From the NCBI GenBank assembly GCA_022036555.1, contig CM039137.1:26095862-26159861 (forward strand): 64,000 bases of DNA. The letters run 5' to 3'. The notes under the pieces are model-generated. The model was given only the letters and a program-made list of their open reading frames with translations. It had not been told where the DNA came from and searched no databases. Source of the DNA: Microstegium vimineum. Its lineage: Eukaryota; Streptophyta; Magnoliopsida; Poales; Poaceae. This document shows positions 1 through 12,044 of the stretch, piece after piece; within the stretch, counting starts at the first letter, position 1; each line of letters opens with the position of its first letter. A program made the translations under genes and the position numbers.

Positions 1-2488
1 GTTGCTCCTTTCGTGATTGCCGATGCTCTCACCTTGGCTGCTTATGCGTGATTATAACACCAGGAGCCCTCTTGGCATTGCTACCTTCATCGGCAACTTT
101 CTTGCCCTTTCCGTCATCAGCAAACCTCCTCTCATCACGCTCAGCTACTTGATGGTCAGGATCTACCGATGCATTCTTCCTGGCAGCTTCCGATGTCAGC
201 ACTTTAGTTTTTCCACTAGTTTCCACCATATTATTTGGAAACGGGTGCTGATCAATCTTCATCGGTTTCTGGGCTTTAGAATTTTCAAACTTAATTCGTC
301 CAGATTCAATTTCCGACTGCAACTGCTACCTGAATACTTTGCAGTCATTGGTATTGTGCGAAGTTGCATTGTGCCACTTGCAATACCTGATCTTTCTGAG
401 CTCTTCGGCCGATGGAATTACTTGGTTAGGCACCAACTTGATTCGCCCTTCTTGAAGTAACAAGTCAAACATCCTATCGGCCTTGGTGATGTCAAAGGTG
501 AACCTTTCAGCTTCCTTCTGGCCAAATAGACAAGACACAGATTTCTTATCCTTCACCCATTCGGCCACACCGATGCTTAGCTCTTCATCTGACCCAGAAT
601 CTTCTTCTTGCCCAATGAAGGTCACCTTCTTGTTCCAAGTCTTCCTGGGCTCAAAAGTCTTAACATCCTGATCGGCAATTCTCTGCACCAGGTGGCTCAG
701 ACTTTCAAACTCTTGAGATGCATACTTGTCTTTGATGTGCGGCAGTAATCCTTGGAAGGCCAAATCTGCCAATTGCCGATCATCAAGCACCAAGTTGTAG
801 CACTTGTTCTTCATATCTCGCAATCTCTGGACAAAGCTCTCCACCGATTCATCATTACGCTGCTTCAATTTAACCAAATCGGTAAGCTTCTTTTCGTGTA
901 CGCCCGCAAAGAAATACTTGTGAAATTGTTTTTCCAGATCGGCCCAAGTAATCACAGAGTTTGGAGGCAATGAAATAAACCATGTGAATGCCGATCCTGA
1001 TAATGACGATGAGAACAATCTCACCCTTAATTCTTCTCTACTGGCAGCTTCTCCACATTGGATAATAAAGCGGTTAATGTGCTCCATTGTTGACGTGTCA
1101 TCTTGGCCAGAGAATTTGGTAAAATCAGGCACCTTGTACCGATTTGGGAGAGGAATTAAGTCGTATGCCGGAGGATACGGTGTCCGATAAGAATATGTAT
1201 TAACCTTGGGTTTAATGCCGAATTGTTCCTTCATCACTTCGGCTATCTTACCGGTCTAATATGCATCCTGATCCTGCCGACTCATTGGCTGGTTGTTGAC
1301 TAGTGGAGTCGGCAGATGCGCCCCTTCAGGTCTTGGTTGAAGATGATGCGGAGTAATTGTCACGGGAGCAACACCAGTCATCTGGACGTTATGCATCGGC
1401 TGATTTACCGATGGATAGTTTTGCACACTTACTGGATTATGTTGTGTCATCATATTCATCGTTTGCTGTACCGATGCTCCACTTTGAGTGTTTGTTGGAC
1501 TTCCATACTGATACATTAGTACGCCAGGTTGTTGAACCGGCGGCTGACTAGTCCATCCAGGAGTATAAATCATTGGCATGTGACTTACCGATGGCTGATA
1601 GCTGACTGGCACCTGCTGCTCCTGCACCTTAGAGTAATCAACAAATTGGTTAACTTGATGTGCTAATACTCCGGCTTGAGGATTTATAACCACAGGTTGA
1701 CTTCCAGTTGCTATACTGTGTTGCATCGGCACAGAATTCGCCGATGGTGGCATCAGAGGTACTTTAGGAATCACCACCTGGAAATCTTCTGATGGCACTT
1801 GTACAGTTGGAGAAGACGTATAGTAATGCATCATAGGGATCATCGGCTGTGATTGCATTGCCGATGCCATGGAGCCCTTCCAAGCTAAACTGTCTCCCTG
1901 CACCAGATTGGAACCAGCGGATAGATTTGAAGGCATACCATAACCCCACCAGTTGGCAGGAGCTGGATGATCCTGGATAACAGGTCCCAACATTCCCGAC
2001 GCCACCGGATTTGCACTAAGCTTGGTGACGCTTTCAGGACTTGGCCTTGGTGGTGTAGCCACATCGGCAGACGGATCCACGGGAGTGGAAGACGTCACTG
2101 GGGCTGCTGATGGGTTTATAGATGCCGATCCAGGTTGATGATACACTGGACCAACATATTGAGGTGCTTGTCCTTCTTTGAAAGATTGCATGACAGCATT
2201 GTACACGGTATTGGACAGCACACTGGAGTGGTTAATTAATGCTTGATTTAAGGCAGAATTAACCATCTCTTGCAACTTACCAGGATTGGCATCATACATG
2301 ACCTGTCGTGGCAACGACGGATCTTGCTTCTGGATGGCTTCGCCGCTCCTGCTTAGGCTGAAGGACCTCAGATACAATTGCTTGTACTCCTCCATAGCCC
2401 GCTCCATAGCCAGCCTCTGATCGTCTTTTAGATCGGCCTCGGAGACTTCAATGACATTCCTCTGGTTAACGTCGGAGTTATCACTCAT
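1..2488 (-). pseudogene. gag: G1 left-copy gag (partial, broken)
   Basis: The gag start is the ATG at 2486-2488 (peptide MSDNSDVNQRN). A Pro/Gln/Ser/Met-rich region follows to about 1260. A retrotransposon gag core follows (FTKFSGQDDTSTMEHINRF, then LPPNSVITW) with a C-terminal CKWHN..SHNTNDCKVF segment near 330-400. A TAG interrupts the frame at about 1253 (a tryptophan codon in the right copy) and another TAG at about 324. The reading continues to the window edge, which corresponds to about 6868 in the right copy. This is a retroelement capsid-type protein, not a host gene. Confidence 0.85.
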
Positions 2489-2529
2489 GATAGATGTATA
2501 ATTGGTCCCACCGGGTGTGCCAAAAGAGG

Positions 2530-3536
2530 TGTTGACACAAAAAGCGTCAGGATCTGTGAACACCTCAGGCTATTACCCAAAATCGATATCCAAAGGTGTG
2601 CCAGTCGATTTGACCAATTAATCGACAAGGACGATAACTAGAACAAAATCTGAACAAGACAACGGCGATACGCCCGGATGCCAAGACTCAAACTTGTTTC
2701 AGGATAACTAGAGCAGAGCTGAACGAGACAACAGCGATGCGCCCAGATGTCAAAGCTCAGATTACTCCCACGCGGAACTTGCAAGGTTTTGACGGAGATC
2801 GAAGAGATGCAGCCCGTCGAGACTTGAAGAACTCGTAAATAGACTAGAACTAATGCGATAAAAGGGTAAATTGCATTGAAAGTAAATAAGAGTAATTGAT
2901 TTGTTTGATAGATGATTGATTGTCCTTTTCTCATGACCCCTAGGTACGTATTTATACTCCAGCAATAGGAGTTGTATACAGACACGACTTGTACCTTTCC
3001 TAAACAAAACAAACTCATATTTTAAAGGAAATAACTGACTCACGCAGGAGCCGGACCCAAATAACAATACTATTTTTATTAAACAGACACTTCTATTTTT
3101 AAGGAAATAAACGACTCGTGCAAGAGTCAAACTCAAACTTCTATAACAATACTGGTATGAGATCACCAGTTTCCTTATGCCTTCTCTTCGATGAAACTTT
3201 CCATTGGTAGACTCTTCAATCCGCAACTTCCTTTTATTACCATCGGCAATCTTTTGCTGACAATCAGCCGCTATGTCATCCTGTGCTCATCGGCATCCTC
3301 TCTTCATCGGTAAGGTCTCCAATCGGCCATTTTTCACTTCCATCGGCAACATCCTTATCAGCAATATCTCTATCGGCAAGAAACGTCCAGCTTCCATCGG
3401 CAACAAACTTATCCTTTTCGCAACATTTACCCTCATCGATAACATTGACCGATGACTTCCCGATGCCGATGGAAAACGACTACCGATCAATGCAAGTCTT
3501 AGCTCATTTGACACATGCCGAAAAACGGTGTTAATA
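2530..3536 (-). repeat. G1 central LTR (1007 bp), shared by two internal regions
   Basis: It aligns over its length with the outer LTR at 9377-10377. It is flanked on both sides by internal sequence of the same family: pol on the right, gag leader on the left. It therefore serves as 3' LTR of one unit and 5' LTR of the next. Its minus-strand TATAAATA is at 2949-2956. The first bases read TATTAACACC instead of TGTTGACACC, so the TG terminus has decayed or was lost in the deletion that removed integrase. Confidence 0.85.
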
Positions 3537-3994
3537 ATTCCATCAATTGTCCGATAATATAATTCATTATCAAGGAGCACATACTTGGTAGCTTGAAACC
3601 TTAGACGCCTTTCAACCTTCTTAAACGGATCTCTTAAGTAATCGGCAATTTCTTTTCTCCAGTCATTGGTAACCATCACCGATGTCATGACTTCTTGAAT
3701 CGGTTGATATCCTGAAGCATTCTGTGCTAACCGATTGGCCTCTTCATTATGCAACTTGGGAATAAGTTCAAGGCGATATTCTTTGAATTCTTTTAACAAC
3801 CGCAAACACTTTTCATGGGTTGCAATCAAAGCTTCACTTCGGCATTCATATGTCTCAATCAATTGATTAATTACTAACATGGAATCACCGAAGATTTCAA
3901 CAGCATCGGCACGCACTTCCTTGAGTAATTCCAACCCTTTTAGCAGAGCTTGGTACTCAGCCTGATTGTTTGTCGAGGTAGCAACAATCGGCAA
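3537..3994 (-). pseudogene. G1 second (archaeal-type) RNase H fused to a truncated integrase start
   Basis: The segment TNNQAEYQALLKGL..EIFGDSMLVINQL is the archaeal-type RNase H that follows the ordinary one in Tat elements. The frame continues into NELYYRTIDG, the usual entry to the integrase zinc-binding domain, and there stops being pol: within a few bases the sequence is the LTR terminus. The whole integrase, its downstream region and the polypurine tract are missing. The break sits at or within about 6 bases of the LTR edge. Confidence 0.85.
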
Positions 3995-4001
3995 AGAAAT
4001 T

Positions 4002-5615
4002 TCATATTTCCGTCCACGGGGTGAAAATTAAGAGAATGCCAATACCTGCCCCTTCTTTGCACGTAGACCCATCAAAGAACAAAGTCCAAGGAGCAATCTC
4101 TACAGAGCCTATTACATTGCAATGCTGAGTGACAAAATCGGCCATCACCTGACCCTTAACTGCTTTAGCCGATTCATACTTCAGATCAAACTCTGAAAGT
4201 GCCAGAATCCATTTGCCAATTCTCCCACTTAATATCGGCATCGACAGCATGTACTTAACCACATCATCTTTATAGATAACAGTGCATTCAGCCGATAATA
4301 AATAATGCCTTAATTTTACGCAAGAGAAATCTAAGCATAAACATAATTTCTCTATGGCCGAATACCTTGTTTCAGCATCTACCAGCCTTCTGCTCAAATA
4401 ATATATCACACGTTCTTTCCCTTCAAATTCTTGAATTAAGGTTGATCCGATAACACCGTCATCGGCAAACAAATACAACCTGAAAGGCTTCCCGTGCTGA
4501 GGTGGGACCAAGACTGGAGGGTTTACCAAATATTTCTTGATCTCCTCCAAGACTAACTGTTGTTCCTCTTTCCATGTAAACTCTTGATCGGCTTTCAGCT
4601 TTAACAATGGACTAAAATATTTAATCTTACCAGATAAGTTGGATATAAATCTTCTAATGAAATTAATCTTGCCGATCAAGGATTGCAGCTCAGTCTTGTT
4701 TGTAGGGGCAACCACCTTATTAATTGCATCAATAGATTTTCTACCGATCTCGATGCCTCTCTAATGCACCATGAAACCCAAAAACTGGCCTGCCAATACA
4801 CCAAAAGCACACTTGTTAGGATTCATCTTCAACCCATGCTCCCTTGTGCATTCCAGGATTTTTCGCAAATCGGCAAGATGCTTTTCAAAACTTTCGGATT
4901 TAACCACCACATCATCAATATAGATTTCGACTATCGTGCCGATGTACTTATGAAAGATAAAATTCATTGCTCTTTGATAAGTAGCACCGGCATTCTTCAA
5001 GCCAAAAGTCATGACAACCCACTCAAATAAATCAACATGACCTGGACATCTAAAAGCAGTCTTGGATATATCTTCTTCAGCCATGAATATCTGATTATAG
5101 CCAGCATTGCCATCCATGAAGCTAATGACTTGATGTCTAGCAGCAGCATCAATCAGCAGATCAGCAACGGGCATCGGGTAACCATCCATCGATGTCGCCA
5201 TGTTGAGATTCCTAAAATCAATACAAACACGAAGTTTTCCATTCTTCTTATACACAGGAACCACATTAGAAATCCAATCGGCATATCGACATTGCCGAAT
5301 AAATCCAGCTTCAATTAACTTTGTAATTTCAGCTTTAATGTCAGGCAACACCATAGGATTACATCGGCGCGCCGGTTGCCGATGCGGTTGGAAACCAGAT
5401 TTAATGGGCAACCGATGTTCAACTATTGATCGGTCTAAACCAGGCATCTCTGTATAATCCCAAGCAAAACAATCTTTATATTCTTTTAATAAGTCAATTA
5501 ATCGCTGCTTACATCGGGAATTTAACTTAGCACTAATAAAAGTAGGCCTATGTTTACTACCATTGCCGATATCTACTTTTATTAAATCATCGGCCGATGT
5601 GAACCCCTGTCCCAA
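4002..5615 (-). pseudogene. pol: G1 reverse transcriptase and first RNase H
   Basis: The RT core is visible in order: EAGFIRQ..WISNVVPVYKK, RVCIDFRNLN, MDGNAGYNQI, TFGLKNAGATYQR and the catalytic YIDDVVVK (about 4905-4930). A stop after GFMVH near 4760 separates it from the RNase H segment (4715-4002), which carries the FTWKEEQQ and LYLFADDG regions, with an Asp after LFA. The frame then ends in the first strand of the second RNase H (FFDGSTCKEGAG). Apart from the stops, RT motifs are well kept. Confidence 0.88.
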
Positions 5616-5641
5616 TTTTCCATCATTTGCGAATCAATCCA

Positions 5642-6124
5642 TTAAAACTCTTCTTCGGGGCCGACTGCTTGGATCGGTGTAATGCGGTAATCAGCAACTT
5701 TGAGGAACTCCGTGTCCCAAGCTTCACCTGATATGCACCTGGTCTGCTCATAAGTCTCCGATTCTGCCGATGCAATGATTGACGGGGTCTCACTCCGGAC
5801 GACTTCAATTTTGTCTCCTACCCACTGCACAAGACTCTGATGCATAGTAGAAGGAATACAGCAATTGGCATGGATCCAATCCCTTCCTAGGAGCAAGTTG
5901 TAGGTACCTTTGCCACTGATCACGAAAAATGTTGTCGGCAAAGTTTTACTGCCAATGGTTAATTCAACACATACGGCTCCCATAGCTGGCGACACATTGC
6001 CTTCAAAATCCTTAAGTTTCATGTCCGTCTTGACTAAGTCTTGTTCGCCTTTCCCAAGCTTCCTGAACATGACGTATGGCATTATGTTGATTGACGCCCC
6101 ACCATCCACCAGCATCTTTGTCAT
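5642..6124 (-). pseudogene. G1 retropepsin-like protease
   Basis: The frame reads MTKMLVDGGASINIMPY, where DGGAS occupies the position of the aspartic protease D-S/T-G motif, followed by a beta-rich stretch ending LLLGRDW, typical of gypsy retropepsins. It directly follows gag and precedes RT on the minus strand. The stop at 5642 and the one at 6127 separate it from its neighbours, so it is no longer part of an intact polyprotein. Confidence 0.8.
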
Positions 6125-6127
6125 AGG

Positions 6128-9100
6128 CTATCCATCTACTTTGCCCTTAACGAACAGAGCCCTCAGGTGCTTCCTTTCATCATCGGCAGGCTTCTCAAAG
6201 ACAGCTGCCATCGGATCCAACACCAATTGCACCATTTCAGCAGCCTCTTCGTTGTCGCTGACACATGCCATGAACTCCATCGGCAATATGACGACCATAT
6301 TGATTTCTGCCGATGGATCCCTATCCTTGCACTTTGGCCTCCACTGCTTTTCCCTTGAAGGATTTTCATTGTCATACACGTCATTTTGGCGTTCGCGCTG
6401 AATTCTCCTTTTCTGAGTCTTTGTCAGACCCTTAGGGCACCATTGAGGAAGCTTGGTTTTCCAAACAGACTGGTGCTGCCTCTCACTGCTTGCATCGGCA
6501 CCACTCCTTATGTTCGGATCCCTGGAGAATATTTCTTCATCAGGCACTCTTGCATTGGCCATTTCCTCAAGTTCCTCTTGACTAATACGCATGCCAAGCC
6601 TGTTATGCGCGCTGAGCTTGCCCCCCAGTCGATCGTGCGCCGACTTCTTCTCTCTGAGCGGTCTAGCATACCTGGATGTCCGATCGTCAAAACAATGCCT
6701 CTTTTCTGACCGATCGGCAAGGTAATACCCATTGCATTCAGGACAATTATCAGCAGTAGGTAGCTTGATGCCTTCTTCCCAGTAGTGAACGAAGAAGGGA
6801 CACTTCCGATGGTCCTTATGCCGAAGCCACTCTTGGTGCTCTTTTTCTTCCTGTCGATGTCGCTCCTCTTGTGATTGCCGATACTCTCGCCTTGGCTGCT
6901 TATGCGTGATTATAACACCAGGAGCCCTCTTGGCACTGCTACCTTCATCGGTAACTTTCTTGCCCTTTTTGTCATCGGCAAACCTCCTCTCATCACGTTC
7001 AGCTACTTGATGGCCAGGATCTATCGATGCATTCTTCCTGGCAGCTTCCGATGTCAGCACTTTAGTTTTTCCACTAGTTTCCACCATATTATTTGGAAAC
7101 GGGTGCTGATCAATCTTCATCGGTTTCTGGGGTTTAGAATTTTCAAATTTAATTCGTCCAGATTCAATTTCTTACCGCAACTGCTGCCTGAATACCTTGC
7201 AGTCATTGGTACTGTGCGAAGCTGCATTGTGCCACTTGTAATACCTGATCTTTCTGAGCTCTTCAGCCGATGGAATTACTTGGTTAGGCGCCAACTTGAT
7301 TCGCCCTTCTTGAAGTAATAAGTCAAACATCCTATTGGCCTTGGTGATATTAAAGGTGAACCTTTCAGCTTCCTTTTGGCCAAACGGACAAGACACAAAT
7401 TTCTTATCCTTCACCCATTCGGCAGCGCCGATGCTTAGCTCTTCATCGGAATCCTCTTCTCGCTCAATGAAGGTCACCTTCTTATTCCAAGTCTTTCCAG
7501 GCTCAAAAGTCTTGACGTCTTGATCGGCAATTCTCTACACAAGGTGGCTTAGACTTTCAAACTCTTGAGACGCATACTTATCTTTGATGTGCGGCAACAA
7601 TCCTTGGAAGGCCAAATCTGCCAATTGCCGATCAGCAAGCACCAAGTTGTAGCACTTATTCTTCACGTCTCGCAGCCTCTGGACAAAGCCCTCCACCGAT
7701 TCGTCATTACGCTGCTTCAACTTGACCAAATCGATAAGCTTCTTTTCATGTACGCCCGTGAAGAAATACTTGTGAAATTGTTTTTCTAGATCGGTCCAAG
7801 TAATCACAGAGTTCGGAGGCAACGAAATAAACCATGTGAACGCCGATCTAGATAATGATGATGAGAACAATCTCACCCTCAGTTCTTCTCTGCTGGCAGC
7901 TTCTCCACACTGGATAATGAAGCGGTTGATGTGCTCCATTGTTGACGTGTCATCTTGGCCAAAGAATTTGGTAAAATCAGGCACTTTGTACCGATTCGGG
8001 AGAGGAATTAAGTCATATGACGGAGGATATGGCGTCCGATAAGAGTATGTGTTAACCTTAGGCTTAATGCCGAATTGTTCCTTCATCACTTCGGCAATCT
8101 TATCGGTCCAATACACATCCTGCTCTTGCCGACTCATAGGCTGATTGTTGACTGGTGGAGCCGGCAGATGTGCCCCTTCAGGTCTCGGTAGAAGATGCGA
8201 AGTAATTGTCACGGGCGTAGCACCAGTCATCTGGACGTTATGCATCGGTTGACTTACCAATAGATAATTTTGCACACTCACTGGTTATGTTGTAGCATCA
8301 TATTCATCGGTTGCTGTACCGATGCTCCATTCTGAGCGTTTGCTGGACTTCCATAATGATACATCAGTACGCCAGGCTGTTGAACCGGCGGCTGATTGGT
8401 CCATCCAGGATTATGAAACATCGGCACGTGACTTACCGATGGCTGATAGTTAATTGACGCCTACTGTTCCTGCATCTTAGAGTAATCAACAAATTAGTTG
8501 TCTTGATGTGCTATTACCCAGCCTGAGGATTTACCACCATAGGTTGACTTCCAGTTGCTATACTGTGTTGCATCGGCACAGAGTTTGCCGATGGTGGCAT
8601 CATAGGTACTTTAGGAATCACCACCTGGAGGTCTTCTGATGGCATTTGCACCGTTGGAGAATACGTGGAGTAATGCATCATAGGGATCATCGGCTGTGAT
8701 TGCATTGCCGACGCCATGGAGCCTTTCCAAGCTGAACTGTCTCCCTGCATCAGATTGGAACCAGCAGATAGATTTGATGGCATACCGTAACCCCACCAGT
8801 TGACGGGAGCTGAATGATTCTGGATAGCAGGTCCCGACATCGCCGACGCCACTGGATCTGCACTAAGCTTGGTGATGCTTTCGGGACTTGACCTTGGTGG
8901 TGTAGCCACATCGGCAGATGTATCCACAGGAGTAGAAGACACCATTGGGGCTGCCGATGGGTTTATAGACGCCGATCCAGGTTGATGATACGTTGGACCA
9001 ACATATTGAGGTGCTTGTCCTTCTTTGAAAGATTGCATAACAGCATTGTACACAGTATTGGACAGCACATTGGAGTGACTAATTAATGCTTGATTTAAGG

Positions 9101-9335
9101 CAGAATTAACCATCTCTTGCAACTTACCAGGATTGACATCATACGTGACCTGTCATGGCAACGGCGGATCTTGCTTCAGGATGGCTTTGTCGCTCCTGCT
9201 TAGGCTGAAGGACTTCAGATACAACTGTTTATACTCCTCCATAGCCTGCTCCATAGCCAGCTTTTGATCATCTTTCAGATCAGCCTCGGAGACTTCGATG
9301 ACGTTCCTCTGGTTAACGTCGGAGTTATCACCCAT
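6128..9335 (-). pseudogene. gag: G1 right-copy gag (broken)
   Basis: It starts at the ATG at 9333-9335 (MGDNSDVNQRN) and has the same domain order as the left copy: Pro/Gln-rich region, capsid-like core (8050-7540), CKVF-type region near 7190, and a Cys-containing CPFFVHYWEEG..CPECNGY segment near 6750-6800. It is broken into at least five frame segments: a frameshift or stop near 9130, breakage near 8290-8510, TAG near 7533, TAA near 7171 and TAG just before the protease at 6127. The stops differ from those of the left copy, so the two copies decayed largely independently. Confidence 0.85.
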
Positions 9336-9357
9336 GATAGATGTATAATTGGTCCCA

Positions 9358-9369
9358 CCGGGTGTGCCA
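9358..9369 (-). promoter_or_regulatory. G1 primer-binding-site-like motif (right copy)
   Basis: On the minus strand TGGCACACCCGG lies a few bases inside the LTR end, where a tRNA primer-binding site is expected. The same motif recurs at 2511-2522 next to the central LTR. It parallels TGGTGCGCCAGG of element G2. The tRNA was not identified. Confidence 0.5.
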
Positions 9370-9376
9370 AAAGAGG

Positions 9377-10377
9377 TGTTGAAACAAAAGGCGTCAAGAT
9401 CTGCGAACACCTCGGGCTATTACCCAAATTCGATTTTCGAGGGTGTGCCAGTCGATTTGACCAGTTAATCGACAAGGACGATAACTAGAACAAGATCCAA
9501 TCAAGACAACGGCGATACGCCCGGATGTCAAGACTCGGACTTGATCAGGATAACTAAAGCAGAGCTGAACGAGACAACAGCGATGCGCCCGGATGTCAAA
9601 GCTCAGATTACTCCCACGCGGAACTTACAAGGGTTGACGGAGATCAAGGAGATGCAGCTCGTCGAAAGGTTGAAGAACTCGTAGATAAACTAAGACTGAT
9701 GCAATAAAAGGGTAAATTGCAGTAAAAGTAAATAAGAGTAATAGATTTGTTTGATGTATGATTGTATCTCTTCTCATGACCCCTAGGTACATATTTATAC
9801 TCCAGCAAAAAGAGTTGTAGACAGACACGACTCGTACCTTTCCTAAACAAAACTCTATTTTTAAGGAAACAACTGACCTGCGCAGGAGTCAGACCCAAAT
9901 AACAATAATATTTTCCTAAACAAACATCTCTATTTTTAAGGAAAATAAATGACTCATGCAAGAGTGGGACTCAAACTTCTATAATAATACTGGTATAAGA
10001 TCACCAGTTTCCTTATGTCTTTTCTTCGATGAAACTTTCCATCGGCAGACTCTTCAATCCGTAACTTCTTTCTATTGCCATCGGCAATCCTTGCTGACAT
10101 CAACCGCCATGTCATCCTGTGCTCATCGGCAATCTCTTTATCGGTAATATCCCCAATCGACCATTCTTCACTCCCATCGGCAACATCCTTATCGGCAATA
10201 CCCTTATCGGCAACCACTGTTGTTGTTCAGCTTCTATCGGTAACAAACTTATCTTCATTTGTGGAATTCATTCTCATCGGTAACGTTAACCGATAACCTG
10301 CCGATGCCGATAGAAAACAGCTACCGATCAATGCAAGTCTTAGCTCATTTGACACATGCCGAAAAACGGTGTCAACA
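9377..10377 (-). repeat. G1 outer 5' LTR (1001 bp)
   Basis: On the minus strand it begins TGTTGACACCG and ends near GTTTCAACA, where the central LTR still has the perfect inverted end GTGTCAACA. A TATAAATA box lies at 9792-9799 on the minus strand and a primer-binding-like TGG motif follows the LTR. Several CATCGGCAA-type repeats lie in its upstream half (about 10030-10320). The right boundary is the point where sequence changes into copia RT. Confidence 0.85.
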
Positions 10378-12044
10378 CTATCCTCCAACCAACCAACATT
10401 GCAAGAGATCACCCCATTGACCAAATAGTTGGTGATATTACAAGTGTGTTTCAAACAAGATCAAGATTGGCATCCTTTTTTGAACACTATTCCTTTGTGT
10501 CATCCATAGAGCCCACAAAGATTGAAGAGGCCTTACAAGATGTTGATTGGGTCAATTCTATGCATGAAGAACTCAACAATTTCACTAGAAACCAAGTTTG
10601 GGAACTAGTTGAAAGACCCAAGAACTACAATGTGATTGGCACAAGATGAGTATTTAGAAACAAGCAAGATCAAGATGGTATAGTTGTGAGAAACAAAGCA
10701 AGATTGGTAGCTCAAGGTTACACACAAGTTGAAGGTCTTGACTTTGGAGAAACCTATGCACCCGTTGCAAGATTAGAGGCAATAAGAATCCTATTGGCCT
10801 ATGCATGTGCACACAACATCAAGCTATACCAAATGGATGTGAAGAGTGCATTCTTCAATGGATATATCAATGAGCTAGTATATGTTGAGCAACCTCTCGG
10901 TTTTGAAGATGACAAGAAGCCCAACCATGTGTACAAGTTGAGGAAGGCTTTATATGGCTTGAAGCAAGCACCTAGAGCATGGTATGAAAGATTAAGGGAT
11001 TTCCTCTTATCCAAAGGGTTCATCATGGGGAAGGTTGATACTACTCTCTTCACCAAGAAGCTTGGCAAGGATCTATTTGTGCTCTAAATCTATGTGGACG
11101 ATATCATATTTGGTTCAACCAATAAAAATTTTTATGAAGAGTTTGGCAAGATGATGGCAAATGAGTTTGAAATGTCAATGATTGGTGAACTTAGCTACTT
11201 CCTTGGTCTTCAAATCAAGCAATTGAAGAATGGCACCTTTGTGAGTCAAGGCAAGTACATTAAGGATATGATGAAGAAGTTTGGCCTAGAAGATTCTAAA
11301 GGCATTAGCACTCCTATGGGCACTAATGGACACTTGGATAGTGATGCTAGTGGCAATATGGTGGATCAAAAGTTGTATCGGTCTATGATTGGAAGCCTAC
11401 TCTATGTGACCGCTTCAAGGCCGGATGTCATATTTAGTGTATGCATGTGTGCAAGATTCCAAGCCTCACCAAGAGAAAGTCACTTGAAGGCTACAAAGAG
11501 AATATTGAGGTACTTGAAGCATACACAAGATGTTGTATTGTGGTATCCCAAGGGGTCTAACTTTGAGTTGATTGGATATTCGGACTCCGACTATGCGGGA
11601 TGCAAGGTTGATAGAAAGAGCACTTCGGGCACATGTCAAATGCTAGGCATGTCACTTGTATCTTGGTCATCAAAGAAGCAAAATAGTGTTGCACTCTCTA
11701 CCGCCGAAGCCGAATACATAAGTGCGGGTAGTTGTTGTGCTCAATTGCTTTGGATAAAGGCAACTTTGAATGACTATGGGATAAAATTCAAGCAAGTGTC
11801 ATTGCTATGTGACAATGAAAGTGAGGTGAAGCTAACCAACAATCCGGTTCAACATTTAAGAACCAAGCACATTGACATAAGGCACCACTTCATAAGGGAC
11901 CATCAACAAAAAGGTGATATCAAGATCACAAGTGTTGGCACCGATGATCAACTTGCCGATATATTCACCAAGCCACTTGATGAGAAGAGGTTTTGCAAGC
12001 TAAGAAATGAGTTTAACATTCTTGATTATTCAAACATGTGTTGA
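10378..12044 (+). pseudogene. pol: C1 copia RT and RNase H (three segments)
   Basis: The RT begins upstream of WVNSMHEELNNFTRNQVWEL and continues through ARLVAQGYTQVEG, YQMDVKSAFFNG, ALYGLKQAPRAWY and the catalytic YVDDIIFGS (11088-11115). RNase H motifs are SDSDYAG, STAEAEYISA and NPVQHLRTKHIDIRHHF. The protein ends naturally at TGA 12042-12044 after NILDYSNMC. Two in-frame stops break it: TGA at 10647-10649 and TAA at 11085-11087, just before the YVDD box. Catalytic motifs are otherwise intact. The upstream gag, protease and integrase are outside the window. Confidence 0.9.

Larger units (their letters stand above)
1..10377 (-). mobile_element. G1: Tat-lineage Ty3/gypsy element, tandem (LTR-internal-LTR-internal), truncated by window edge
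   Basis: Read on the minus strand the order is LTR (9377-10377), gag, protease, RT, RNase H, a second archaeal-type RNase H, LTR (2530-3536), then a second gag running off the window. Two RNase H domains in a row are diagnostic of the Tat lineage. The two gag copies are similar but about 10% different in protein, and the two LTRs differ at roughly one base in ten over the first 135 bases compared by eye. The right end abuts C1 RT sequence; the candidate target duplication on that side is CTATC (10378-10382), the other side is outside the window. A shared central LTR is what unequal recombination between LTRs leaves behind. All frames are broken, so no copy here is autonomous. The whole element is unusually rich in the CATCGG/CCGATG motif. 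Confidence 0.88.
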
